64,000 nt of DNA from Streptomyces laurentii (lineage in GTDB: Bacteria > Actinomycetota > Actinomycetes > Streptomycetales > Streptomycetaceae). The stretch is from positions 496,001-560,000 of the forward strand of contig AP017424.1 in NCBI GenBank assembly GCA_002355495.1, in the 5' to 3' direction. A program made the translations under genes and the position numbers. This document shows positions 56,215 through 63,461 of this stretch, one piece after another (positions within the stretch are counted from its first letter, which is position 1; every line of letters begins with the position of its first letter). The notes beneath the pieces were generated by a model, which saw nothing but the letters and a program-made list of their open reading frames with translations, made no database searches and had not been told where the DNA came from.

Positions 56215-56242
56215 CGGCGCTCGAACGAGTCCTCGGAGCCCT

Positions 56243-56401
56243 TGGTTCGACGACGCACAGCAGATCTCCCTCTCCCTCTACGGCGGACCGCTCCCCTTCA
56301 TGCAGACGGAGACGCCGACCGTGCCGGACGGATCCACCACCAGCCCGCCGCCGCTCGACGAGGGCCCGAAGGACTGGACCCCATGCCCACCGTCCTCGTG
56401 A
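56243..56401 (+). pseudogene. 3' part of a putative graspetide precursor
   Basis: In the frame ending at TGA 56399-56401: WFDDAQQISLSLYGGPLPF, then MQTETPTVPDGSTT and PPPLDEGPKDWTP. The acidic/Thr-rich tail just ahead of, and overlapping, an ATP-grasp gene is the place and style of ATP-grasp-modified precursors. No start codon with a ribosome site is in frame, and the 5' side collides with the cut DUF5753 gene. Taken as a remnant; the assignment rests on position and tail style. Confidence 0.4.
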
Positions 56402-57349
56402 TCGCATCACGCACCGACTGGCCGACCGATCGCGTCGTCCAGGCCCTCACGGACGGTGGGGCGGAGGTGTTCCGCATGGACACCTCCGAGTTTCCGCAGC
56501 AGCTCACCCTTGCCGGGCGCATCGACGCCCGGCGAGGGGTGGGCCGGCGGACTCACCACCGCCCACCGCGCCCTCGACCTCTCCGACGTCTCCGCCGTCT
56601 ACTACCGCGCCCCGTGCCCCTTCGAGTTCGCCGCCGGCATGTCGGAGCCCGAGCGCCGGTTCGCCGCCGCCCAGGCGCGCGCCGGCCTCGGCGGCATCAT
56701 CACCGCGCTCGACTGCCGGTGGGTCTCCCACCCGGCCGCCATGTCCCGCGCCGAGTACAAGCCCCTCCAGCTCGCCACCGCGCAGCGGGCCGGCCTGTCC
56801 ATCCCGTCGACACTCATCACCAACACGCCGGACGCCGTCAAGGCGTTCGTCGGTGATGTCGGCGGACAGGTGATTTGCAAGCCGGTCGCCACGCCGGTGT
56901 TCATTGAGGGCGACCAGCTCAAGACCGTGTACACCCGTCGCGTCACCGAGGCCGACCTCGGCGACATGCGCGGCCTCGACGCCACCGCGCAGCTGTTCCA
57001 GGCATGGGTGGACAAGGCGTACGAGGTACGCCTCACCGTCGTGGGTGAGCGCCTGCTCGCCGCCGAGATACACGCGGGCAGCGACGCCGCCCACACCGAC
57101 TGGCGCAGCGACTACGGTTCCCTGGCCTACCGCACCACCACTACGCCCGCCGACGTCGCCGACGGCGTGCGCCGCTACATGAAAGACCTCGACCTGAGGT
57201 TCGCCGCCATGGACTTCATCGTTACCCCCGACGGGGAATGGGTCTTCCTGGAGGCCAACCCGTGCGGGCAGTGGGACTGGATCCAGCACCGCACCGGCCT
57301 GCCCATCGCCCAGGCCATCGCCGACGAACTGCAAGGAGTCCCCGCATGA
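56383..57349 (+). pseudogene. ATP-grasp peptide maturase (graspetide ligase), one-base insertion
   Basis: Starts ATG 56383 (MPTVLVIASRTDWPTDRVVQALTDGGAEVFRMDTSEFPQQLTLAGRIDARRG) and continues in the next frame WAGGLTTAHRALDLSDVSAVYYRAP to the stop at 57349. One extra G in the run 56536-56539 accounts for the break; removing it gives about 321 residues, the usual size. Later motifs GGQVICKPV, YEVRLTVVGERLLAAEI and DFIVTPDGEWVFLEANPCGQWDW are the ATP and Mg sites. Such ligases form ester or amide links from Asp/Glu side chains of a precursor. Coupled to the methyltransferase gene by ATGA. Confidence 0.82.
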
Positions 57350-58536
57350 GCAGCGCACCACCGAGCACCGAGGCCCGCCCCCACATGGTCGCCCTCGCGG
57401 CCACCCTCGTGCAGGCTGGGGCCATCCGCACCACCGAATGGGCGCGCGTGTTCGGCGACGTCCCGCGGCACGTGTTCGTTCCCCGCTGGTTCGAGCAGGA
57501 GACAAACGACAAGGGCATCGCCGTATGGCGCGAGCACCACAGCACCGCCACGCCCGACGACCTCGCCGCCGTCTACCGTGACCTCACCCTCGTGATCGCC
57601 CTCGACCCGGACACCGCCGAGCAGGTCGACACGGATGCCTGGACCGGCATCCCCACGTCGTCAAGCACGCTGCCCAGCCTCATGGCCGGGATGCTTGAAG
57701 ACCTCGACCTCACGGAAGGGTGCCGTGTCCTCGAAATCGGCACCGGCACCGGCTACAACGCCGCGCTACTGAGCGCTCGGCTCGGCGAACACCTCGTGTA
57801 CTCCGTCGACATCGACCCCGCACTCGTCCTCGCCGCGCAAGAGCGCCTGTCGACCGCCGGCTACACCCCGCAGCTGGTGCCCGGCGACGGCACCCTCGGT
57901 TACCCCACCGGGGAGACGTTCGACCGAATCATCGCCACCTGTTCCGTACCGGCCATCCCCGCGGCCTGGATCGAGCAGAGCAAGCCCGGAACGGTCATCG
58001 TGTCCGACATCGCCCTCGGCATCGAAGGCGGAATCGTCCGTCTGGAGGTCGACGAGACCGGCCACGCCGCCGGCCGCTTCACCGCGACGTCCGGCCGCTT
58101 CATGGCCGCCCGTACGGACGCCCGGACGTACCCGGCTCGGCAGCGGCCCCCGCTCCTCCCCGAAACGACGACCAGGCCGACGGCTGTCACGGCCGCCGAC
58201 ATCCGCGAGCACTACCCCTTCCGCCTCCTCCTCGCCTTCCACCTGCCCGAGGCGGAACTCGTCTACCACCGCGACGCCGCCGGAGCCCTGTCGCTTCAGA
58301 TCCAGGGCCCCGACGGATCATGGGGCCGCACGCCCCTCGCCGGCGACGACACCGAACTCGTCACCTGCGGCGGCGACCCCGCCCTCTGGGGCCAGGTCGA
58401 GAACGCATGGCGCTGGTGGAACACCGCCGGCCGCCCCGCGCACGACCGGTTCGCCTACGCCCGCAAGACCGACGGGAGCGCGTACGTGCGGTACATCCCC
58501 GATGGCACCCGCTGGAACCTTCCCGCCCGGGGCTGA
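57346..58536 (+). CDS. PCMT-like O-methyltransferase of a graspetide locus
   Basis: 396 residues from ATG 57346. Motifs: VPRHVFVPRWF, SSSTLPSLMAGML (substrate loop of protein-L-isoaspartate methyltransferases), VLEIGTGTGYNAALLSARLG (SAM site), VYSVDIDP and FDRIIATCSVPAIPAAW. A C-terminal extension of about 170 residues is typical for members found next to ATP-grasp maturases. In studied cases these enzymes methylate an Asp of the crosslinked peptide to give an aspartimide. With the precursor damaged here, the locus may be inactive or act on a precursor elsewhere. Confidence 0.85.
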   Translation: MSSAPPSTEARPHMVALAATLVQAGAIRTTEWARVFGDVPRHVFVPRWFEQETNDKGIAVWREHHSTATPDDLAAVYRDLTLVIALDPDTAEQVDTDAWTGIPTSSSTLPSLMAGMLEDLDLTEGCRVLEIGTGTGYNAALLSARLGEHLVYSVDIDPALVLAAQERLSTAGYTPQLVPGDGTLGYPTGETFDRIIATCSVPAIPAAWIEQSKPGTVIVSDIALGIEGGIVRLEVDETGHAAGRFTATSGRFMAARTDARTYPARQRPPLLPETTTRPTAVTAADIREHYPFRLLLAFHLPEAELVYHRDAAGALSLQIQGPDGSWGRTPLAGDDTELVTCGGDPALWGQVENAWRWWNTAGRPAHDRFAYARKTDGSAYVRYIPDGTRWNLPARG

Positions 58537-58551
58537 CCATCCCGCACAGAC

Positions 58552-58588
58552 GACGGCCCCGGTACCTGAGGTAGGTACCGGGGCCGTC
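58552..58588. terminator. Perfect 16-bp hairpin after the methyltransferase gene
   Basis: GACGGCCCCGGTACCT (58552-58567), 5-base loop, exact complement 58573-58588, 16 bases after the stop codon. It marks the right end of the graspetide/phage insert. Confidence 0.85.
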
Positions 58589-58656
58589 ATGTTCCCCTAC
58601 CGCCGTTCTCGCAGGTCACAGCATGAGGGTCAGTGATGTCCTTGAGAACCACTGTC

Positions 58657-59346
58657 GTGGAAGAACGGCAGCACCGCGGGGACGGTCTCCGCGGTGGTCT
58701 GCGGCAGGACCTGTTCGTTCTGGCAGATGTTCGCGATCAGGTTGGCGTGGGTCAGCATGACCCCCTTGGCACGGCCGGTGGTTCCCGAGGATCACGGGAG
58801 GGCCGCGAGGTGGGTCGCCGGGTCGATGGCCACCGCGGGCGCGGGCCGGCCTTCGGCCAGCATCGCGGGCAGGGTCTCGTGCGGGCCGGTGCCGTCGGCC
58901 TCGTCGTCCAGCAGGTACACGTGCGTGGCGGGCAGTCCGGCCTGGGCGGTGGCGGCGAGGCCGGTGGGCAGCAGCGGGCCGACCGTGATGTACCGGACGG
59001 CGCCGGCGTCGCGCAGCTGGGTCGCGATCTCGTCCGGCGTGTAAAGAACGTTGACGGTGGTGACGGTGCCTCCGGCGCGCAGGACCCCGTGGAACGCCAC
59101 GACGAATTCAGGGGAGTTGGGCGCGTTCAGCGCCACCGCGTCCCCGGGTCGCAGCCCCCGCGCGGCGAGCGCCCCCGCGAACCGGTCGACGCTCTCGGCG
59201 AGTTCACCGTAGGTGAGAGTCCGGCCGGTGATCCCGTCGACGAGCGCGACCCGCTCCCGGTCCCCGTCGTCGAGCGCGTCGAACAGCAGCTCGTACACGG
59301 TGACGTCCGGCAGGACGACATCGGGGAGGGGACTGCGAAGGATCAC
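58657..59346 (-). pseudogene. N-terminal fragment of the acyl-CoA synthetase with an in-frame stop
   Basis: From ATG 59346: MILRSPLPDVVLPDVTVYEL...GRTLTYGELAESVDRFAGALAARGLRPGDAVALNAPNSPEF, then after AALP a TGA (58792-58794) stands where Tyr is expected, and the same frame goes on SSGTTGRAKGVMLTHANLIANICQNEQVLPQ to VLPFFH at 58657, where homology ends. SSGTTGRAKG is the adenylation P-loop. So the gene has both a nonsense change and a loss of everything downstream; its C-terminal end survives at 54523-54905. Confidence 0.88.
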
Positions 59347-59386
59347 GGGATCTCCTGAAAAAGAGCCCGCGCGGGCCGGCCGGGGG

Positions 59387-60052
59387 TCAGGTCAGGGGGC
59401 GGAGGACCACGCCGAGCAGGGTGTCCGCGGGGAAGTAGCCGACCTGCCGGGAGTCGATGCTGGCGGGAGGGTTGTCGCCGAGGAGGACCAGGCGTCCGGG
59501 CGGAACGTGGGCCTCGGGGACGGCGGTCAGGGCGGGAACGTCACCGCGCGGGACACGGTCACCGGGCGCGGCGGCCACCCGCTTGACGATCCAGTGCCGG
59601 GAGTGGCGGGCGCCGGGCGGCACCAGGACGACCACGTCCCCCCGCCGGGGCCGCCCCGGTCCGCGCCGGACCAGCAGGCGGTCGCCGTCGCGGTAGGCGG
59701 GCCGCATGCTCTCGCCCCGCACCGTGACGACGACCAGCCGGCGGCCGAGGAGGACGATCCCGGCCAGGGCCAGGGTGAGCACGGCGGCGATCACGGCGGC
59801 GGCCAGCGCCGAGGCCGGCCGGCCGCCCGCCCCCAGGGCGCCGGCGGCCGGCCAGGCGGCGCCGACGGCGAGCGCGAGGCCGGTCCGGACCCCGGGGGAA
59901 CGGCGCGGTCCGGGGCCGAGGAGGCCGATGTCCGGGCCGGGCGGGGCCGGCGGTCCGGCGTCGGGGGACGGCTGCGCGGTACGAAAAAGCGACGGGCCCC
60001 GGAAACCGGACCGCGGCGGGCGGTGGGGGCCGGGAGCGGGGGCGGGTGTCAT
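59387..60052 (-). CDS. S26-family signal peptidase-like protein
   Basis: 221 residues, overlapping the ABC gene stop (ATGA). A Pro-rich N-terminus and two hydrophobic spans (about 58-103) precede the catalytic region: VRGESMRPAYRDGDRLLV with Ser115, HWIVKRVAAAPGD with Lys157, and LLGDNPPASIDSRQVGYFP. The Ser/Lys dyad is intact. As the last gene in a peptide export operon it is the likely leader peptidase for the Cys-rich peptide at 63243, which has an AAA motif directly before its first Cys. Confidence 0.85.
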   Translation of the reverse strand: MTPAPAPGPHRPPRSGFRGPSLFRTAQPSPDAGPPAPPGPDIGLLGPGPRRSPGVRTGLALAVGAAWPAAGALGAGGRPASALAAAVIAAVLTLALAGIVLLGRRLVVVTVRGESMRPAYRDGDRLLVRRGPGRPRRGDVVVLVPPGARHSRHWIVKRVAAAPGDRVPRGDVPALTAVPEAHVPPGRLVLLGDNPPASIDSRQVGYFPADTLLGVVLRPLT

Positions 60053-62004
60053 CCCCGGCCTCCTGCCACCGCAGCGGGAGTCGCGGTCGGGGTCTTGGTC
60101 CGGGGCGGGGCGTCGTCGGGATCGTCGCGATCCGTGGCGGCCTGATAGCCGGAGGCCTGGAGGGTGAACAGGCGCGCGTACGTGCCCCGCGCCGCCATCA
60201 GGGACTCGTGGTCGCCCCGTTCCACGACGCGGCCCCGGTCGAGGACGACGATCGCCGCCGCCTGGCGTACGGCTCCGAGGCGGTGGGAGATCAGCAGGCT
60301 GGTGCGGCCTTCACGGTGGCGCCGCAGGGCCGTGTGGATCTCGTGCTCGGCGGCGGCGTCCAGGCCCGCCGAGGGCTCGTCCAGGATCATCAGGTCGCAC
60401 CGGTCGCGCAGGAGGGCGCGGGCGAGGGCGAGGCGCTGCCACTGTCCGCCGGAGAGTTCGACCCCCGCGGCGGGATCCTGCTCCGCGCCGGGGAAGAACC
60501 TGCGGGACAGCAGCGTGTCGTAGCCCTGGGGAAGGTCCGCGAGCCGGGGGTGGATCCCGGCCCGTTCGGCGGCAGCGCGGACGCGGGGGTCGCCGCCGAG
60601 GTCCTCGTGGCCGTCGAAGGCGTCGAGATCGCCGAGGGCGATGTTCTCGGCCGCGGTGAGGTCGTAGGTCATGTAGTCCTGGAACACGGCGCCGACGCGG
60701 CGGCGCAGTTCCCCGGGGTCGAGTGCGCGGATGTCGACGCCGTCCCACAGGACGGCGCCCCGGGTCGGGTCGTACATCCGGCACAGGAGTTTGACCAGGG
60801 TGGACTTGCCGGCCCCGTTGAGGCCGACCACGGCGAGCGACCGGCCGCGCGGAATGGTGAGGTCGACGCCGCGCAGGACCCAGGGGTGCTCATCGGAGTA
60901 CCGGAACCAGACGTCCCGCAGTTCGATGCCGTGGCGCAGCGGTTCGGGGGCGCGGGGCCGGGCGGGGACCGGGAGATCGGGGCCCGCCTCGGTGACGGCG
61001 GCGTAGTGGTCGAACATCAGGAGGGCCTGGTGGGTGAGGGCGATCTCGCCCGCCAGGGCGGTGAGCGCGCTCTGCACGCCCGCGATGGCGGCGATGAAGA
61101 CGGTGATGTCACCGATCGACAGGGCGCCGGTGCGCGCGGCGTGGACCGCCCACAGCAGGCCGCCGCCCGAGACGGCGGCCGCCAGGAGCCCGAGGCCGGA
61201 CTGGAGGAGGAGGTCCTTCCGGTCGACGGCGCGCTTGGCCGCGTTGGCGGACCGGCGTTCGGACTGCATCCGGCCCCGCAGGAAGGTGCCGAGGCCGAAC
61301 AGCCGTACCTCCTTGGCCGCGTCGACGGTGGTGAGCAGGTCGGCGTAGAAGACCTCCCGGCGTTCGGCGGGGCCGATGTCCCAGAACATCCGGGCCCGGC
61401 GCCGGGCGAGGGTGAGCTGGGCGGCGAGCACCGGGAGGCCGGCGGCGAGGACGAGTCCGGTCATGACCGGGCTCAGCACCAGCATCGAACCGAGGAAACC
61501 CGTGATGGTGACGGCGGCCTGCACCGTGCCGAGGATGCCGTCGACCGACTGGTTGGGGGACATGCGCCCGGCCTGTTGCGCCAGCCGGAGCCGGTCGAGG
61601 AAGCGGGGGTCCTCGAAGCGGCCGAGTCCGGTGAATCCCTGGACGGCCGCGAACAACCGGTCCTGGGCGAGCAGTCCGACGGCCCGGTCCAGCTCGGAGC
61701 GGAGGTAGCGGGCGGCGTGCGGGGCGAGGGCGGTGAGCAGTCCGGCGCCCGCCAGCGCGGCGCCGAGACCGAGGAGGGCGCGGGCCCCGGCTCCCGTGGT
61801 CATGCCGTCCAGGAGGGCCTTGGTGCACCATGCGGCGGCCACCGGGAGGACGGCGGAGAGAAGGGTGACCGCCGTGAAGAGGGCGAGCATGCCGGGGGCG
61901 GCGCGGAGGGCGAGAACGCCGGCGGCGACGGCGTTGCGCAGGACGCCGGCCTTCCGGTCCCGGGCGGGGGCCGGTGCCCCGCGGGAAGCCGTCGGGGACG
62001 TCAT
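60049..62004 (-). CDS. ABC exporter of the second Cys-rich peptide operon
   Basis: 651 residues. Six membrane spans in the first 330 residues, then Walker A GLNGAGKST near residue 391, signature ELSGGQWQRLALARALL, and Walker B LMILDEPSAGLD. No peptidase domain. A polar Asp/Thr/Pro tail is added at the end. Starts within the stop of the redoxin gene and ends within the start of the S26 gene, so the three are one translational unit. Probably exports the 53-residue peptide. Confidence 0.9.
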   Translation of the reverse strand: MTSPTASRGAPAPARDRKAGVLRNAVAAGVLALRAAPGMLALFTAVTLLSAVLPVAAAWCTKALLDGMTTGAGARALLGLGAALAGAGLLTALAPHAARYLRSELDRAVGLLAQDRLFAAVQGFTGLGRFEDPRFLDRLRLAQQAGRMSPNQSVDGILGTVQAAVTITGFLGSMLVLSPVMTGLVLAAGLPVLAAQLTLARRRARMFWDIGPAERREVFYADLLTTVDAAKEVRLFGLGTFLRGRMQSERRSANAAKRAVDRKDLLLQSGLGLLAAAVSGGGLLWAVHAARTGALSIGDITVFIAAIAGVQSALTALAGEIALTHQALLMFDHYAAVTEAGPDLPVPARPRAPEPLRHGIELRDVWFRYSDEHPWVLRGVDLTIPRGRSLAVVGLNGAGKSTLVKLLCRMYDPTRGAVLWDGVDIRALDPGELRRRVGAVFQDYMTYDLTAAENIALGDLDAFDGHEDLGGDPRVRAAAERAGIHPRLADLPQGYDTLLSRRFFPGAEQDPAAGVELSGGQWQRLALARALLRDRCDLMILDEPSAGLDAAAEHEIHTALRRHREGRTSLLISHRLGAVRQAAAIVVLDRGRVVERGDHESLMAARGTYARLFTLQASGYQAATDRDDPDDAPPRTKTPTATPAAVAGGRG

Positions 62005-62543
62005 GCCACGGCCCGGGTGGCTCGGTCGAGATCGACACGGTCGTCGGTGACGACGACCTCGCCGTCCCCGCCGCGGGCGACGCGGAGGACCGTGGGGTAC
62101 GCGGTGGCCTGGAAGGCGGCACCGACCGCGCCGTCGGTCTCCTCCAGGACCACGTGGGCCACCGGTGCGAGGGCGTCGACGAAGGGGGTGGCCGCCTCGG
62201 CCGAGCCGGCCACCACGGCGAGGACCCGGTCCCGCCCGCCGGGCAGGGCACCGGCGTACGCGACGAAGCCGGGCAGCTTCTTCCGGCAGGGGCCGCAGGT
62301 CGGGGAGAAGAAGGCGACCAGCGTCTCCTCGGCGATGCGGTCGCGGGCGACGATCTCCCCGCCGACCGTCAGGGCGGCGAAGTCCCCGATCCGCTCCCCC
62401 ACGGCGGGACCTGACGTGCCGGTGCCCAGCTCGGTGAGGAGGTTCTGCTGGTCACGCAGCCGCTTGACCACTCCCAGGGTGAGGACGAGATCCAGGGCGC
62501 ACAGCGCCCCCACGAGCAGCAGGCCCGCGATCAGGAACGGCAT
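62001..62543 (-). CDS. Membrane-anchored TlpA-like redoxin
   Basis: 180 residues. An N-terminal anchor (FLIAGLLLVGALCALDLVLTLGVV) is followed by a thioredoxin fold with TLVAFFSPTCGPCRKKLPGF (active Cys83/Cys86) and the cis-Pro region AFQATAYPTVLRV. It works outside the membrane and, with MauE, should transfer electrons across the membrane for thiol/disulfide exchange. Placed with a six-Cys peptide, it likely makes or corrects that peptide's disulfides. Confidence 0.87.
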   Translation of the reverse strand: MPFLIAGLLLVGALCALDLVLTLGVVKRLRDQQNLLTELGTGTSGPAVGERIGDFAALTVGGEIVARDRIAEETLVAFFSPTCGPCRKKLPGFVAYAGALPGGRDRVLAVVAGSAEAATPFVDALAPVAHVVLEETDGAVGAAFQATAYPTVLRVARGGDGEVVVTDDRVDLDRATRAVA

Positions 62544-63138
62544 GGGGTGTCTCCTCTTGACTCGGGTGCCGCCGGGGCGGCCCGGGGCGCGGCCCGGGCC
62601 GCCCGGGGGCGGGGCGGAACAACTGGACGATGTCGTCGAGCGTCGCCACGAGCGCGGCCAGGGCGGCCCCGCCGGCCGCGGCGATCACGGCTCCGCCGGG
62701 GTGCGCGGGCGCGTCGGAGGCGGGGCCCAGGACGAGGGCGACGCCGAGCCCGGCGAGGGCGGCGAGAACGAGGTTGCGCACCAGGTGGCGCGCGCCGAGC
62801 GGGGTCGCGGAGGTCCCGAAGCAGCGGCACGGTGTCGTCTTGCCGCGTCGTACCGCGACGGCGATGGACAGGGCGAAAACGCCGAGCAGCCCTGCCGATA
62901 CGAGGAATCCGGCAGCCTGGACGGCGGTTTCCGGCCACGGCATCAGAAGGGGTACGGAATACTCGGCGAGAATGACGGAAAGCGCCACCGACTTTTTTCC
63001 GACGGGCGGAACCAGTGGCATGTCGTCCAGTGATTCCGTGAATTCCCGGAAGGCCCGCACACTCGATGTCTTGCTCACCGCCGATACCAGGAACACAATC
63101 CCGATGAGGCAGCGGGCGGCCAGGGCCAGGTAAGCCAT
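62452..63138 (-). CDS. MauE/DoxX-like redox membrane protein
   Basis: Starts ATG 63138 (MAYLALAARCLIGIVFLVSAVSKTSSVRAFREFTESL), the MauE pattern, with four membrane spans and the conserved cysteines in TTPCRCFG between spans. The frame runs on to 62452, overlapping the redoxin gene by 92 bases with an Arg/Pro/Gly-rich tail; the neighbouring frame would stop at 62531, 13 bases after the redoxin start, which looks more natural. A one-base slip in the G+C-rich segment 62570-62610 is possible. MauE proteins pass reducing power to TlpA-type redoxins. Confidence 0.82.
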   Translation of the reverse strand: MAYLALAARCLIGIVFLVSAVSKTSSVRAFREFTESLDDMPLVPPVGKKSVALSVILAEYSVPLLMPWPETAVQAAGFLVSAGLLGVFALSIAVAVRRGKTTPCRCFGTSATPLGARHLVRNLVLAALAGLGVALVLGPASDAPAHPGGAVIAAAGGAALAALVATLDDIVQLFRPAPGRPGPRPGPPRRHPSQEETPHAVPDRGPAARGGAVRPGSRPHPGSGQAAA

Positions 63139-63172
63139 GAGCTCTCCTTACGGCGGAGGGGCCACGACGGGC

Positions 63173-63217
63173 ACGGACGAGGGGCGGCCCGCCGGACGGC
63201 CGGCGCCCCTCGTCCGT
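63173..63217 (-). terminator. Hairpin between the peptide gene and its export operon
   Basis: ACGGACGAGGGGCG (63173-63186) is exactly complementary to 63204-63217 with a G+C-rich 17-base centre. It lies in the 104-base gap after the peptide stop. Probably a partial terminator that lets the short peptide be made in excess over MauE and the rest. Confidence 0.7.
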
Positions 63218-63242
63218 CACCTCGCGAGTGACCGCTGTGCTG

Positions 63243-63404
63243 TCAGCCGCAGATCAGGTCGGCGGTGCAGGTGTTGACGGAGCAGGAGCGGCCGCCGCAC
63301 TGCCAGCACGCGGCCCACCACTTCCAGCCGCAGGCCGCCGCGTCGACACCGGGGACGACGCGCTCCAGCAGGCGGGACCCGAAACCCTCGATCTTCTTCA
63401 GCAT
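63243..63404 (-). CDS. Short six-cysteine secreted peptide precursor
   Basis: 53 residues, too short for common ORF cut-offs. ATG 63404 has GGAG 6 bases upstream. The leader MLKKIEGFGSRLLERVVPGV is basic and amphipathic and ends DAAA, an AxA-type cleavage site directly before Cys25. The mature part (25-53) holds Cys at 25, 33, 36, 41, 46 and 52 (C-x7-C-x2-C-x4-C-x4-C-x5-C) and a Trp-rich segment CGWKWWAACWQCGG. Downstream on the same strand are MauE, a TlpA-like redoxin, an ABC exporter and an S26 peptidase, all that is needed to fold, cut and export it. Activity unknown; bacteriocin-like or signalling role is inferred. Confidence 0.82.
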   Translation of the reverse strand: MLKKIEGFGSRLLERVVPGVDAAACGWKWWAACWQCGGRSCSVNTCTADLICG

Positions 63405-63461
63405 GTCGGACTCCTTCTCGGTCTTCTGATTCTCGTTGGACGGAGGTGCGCGAAGTGGCGG

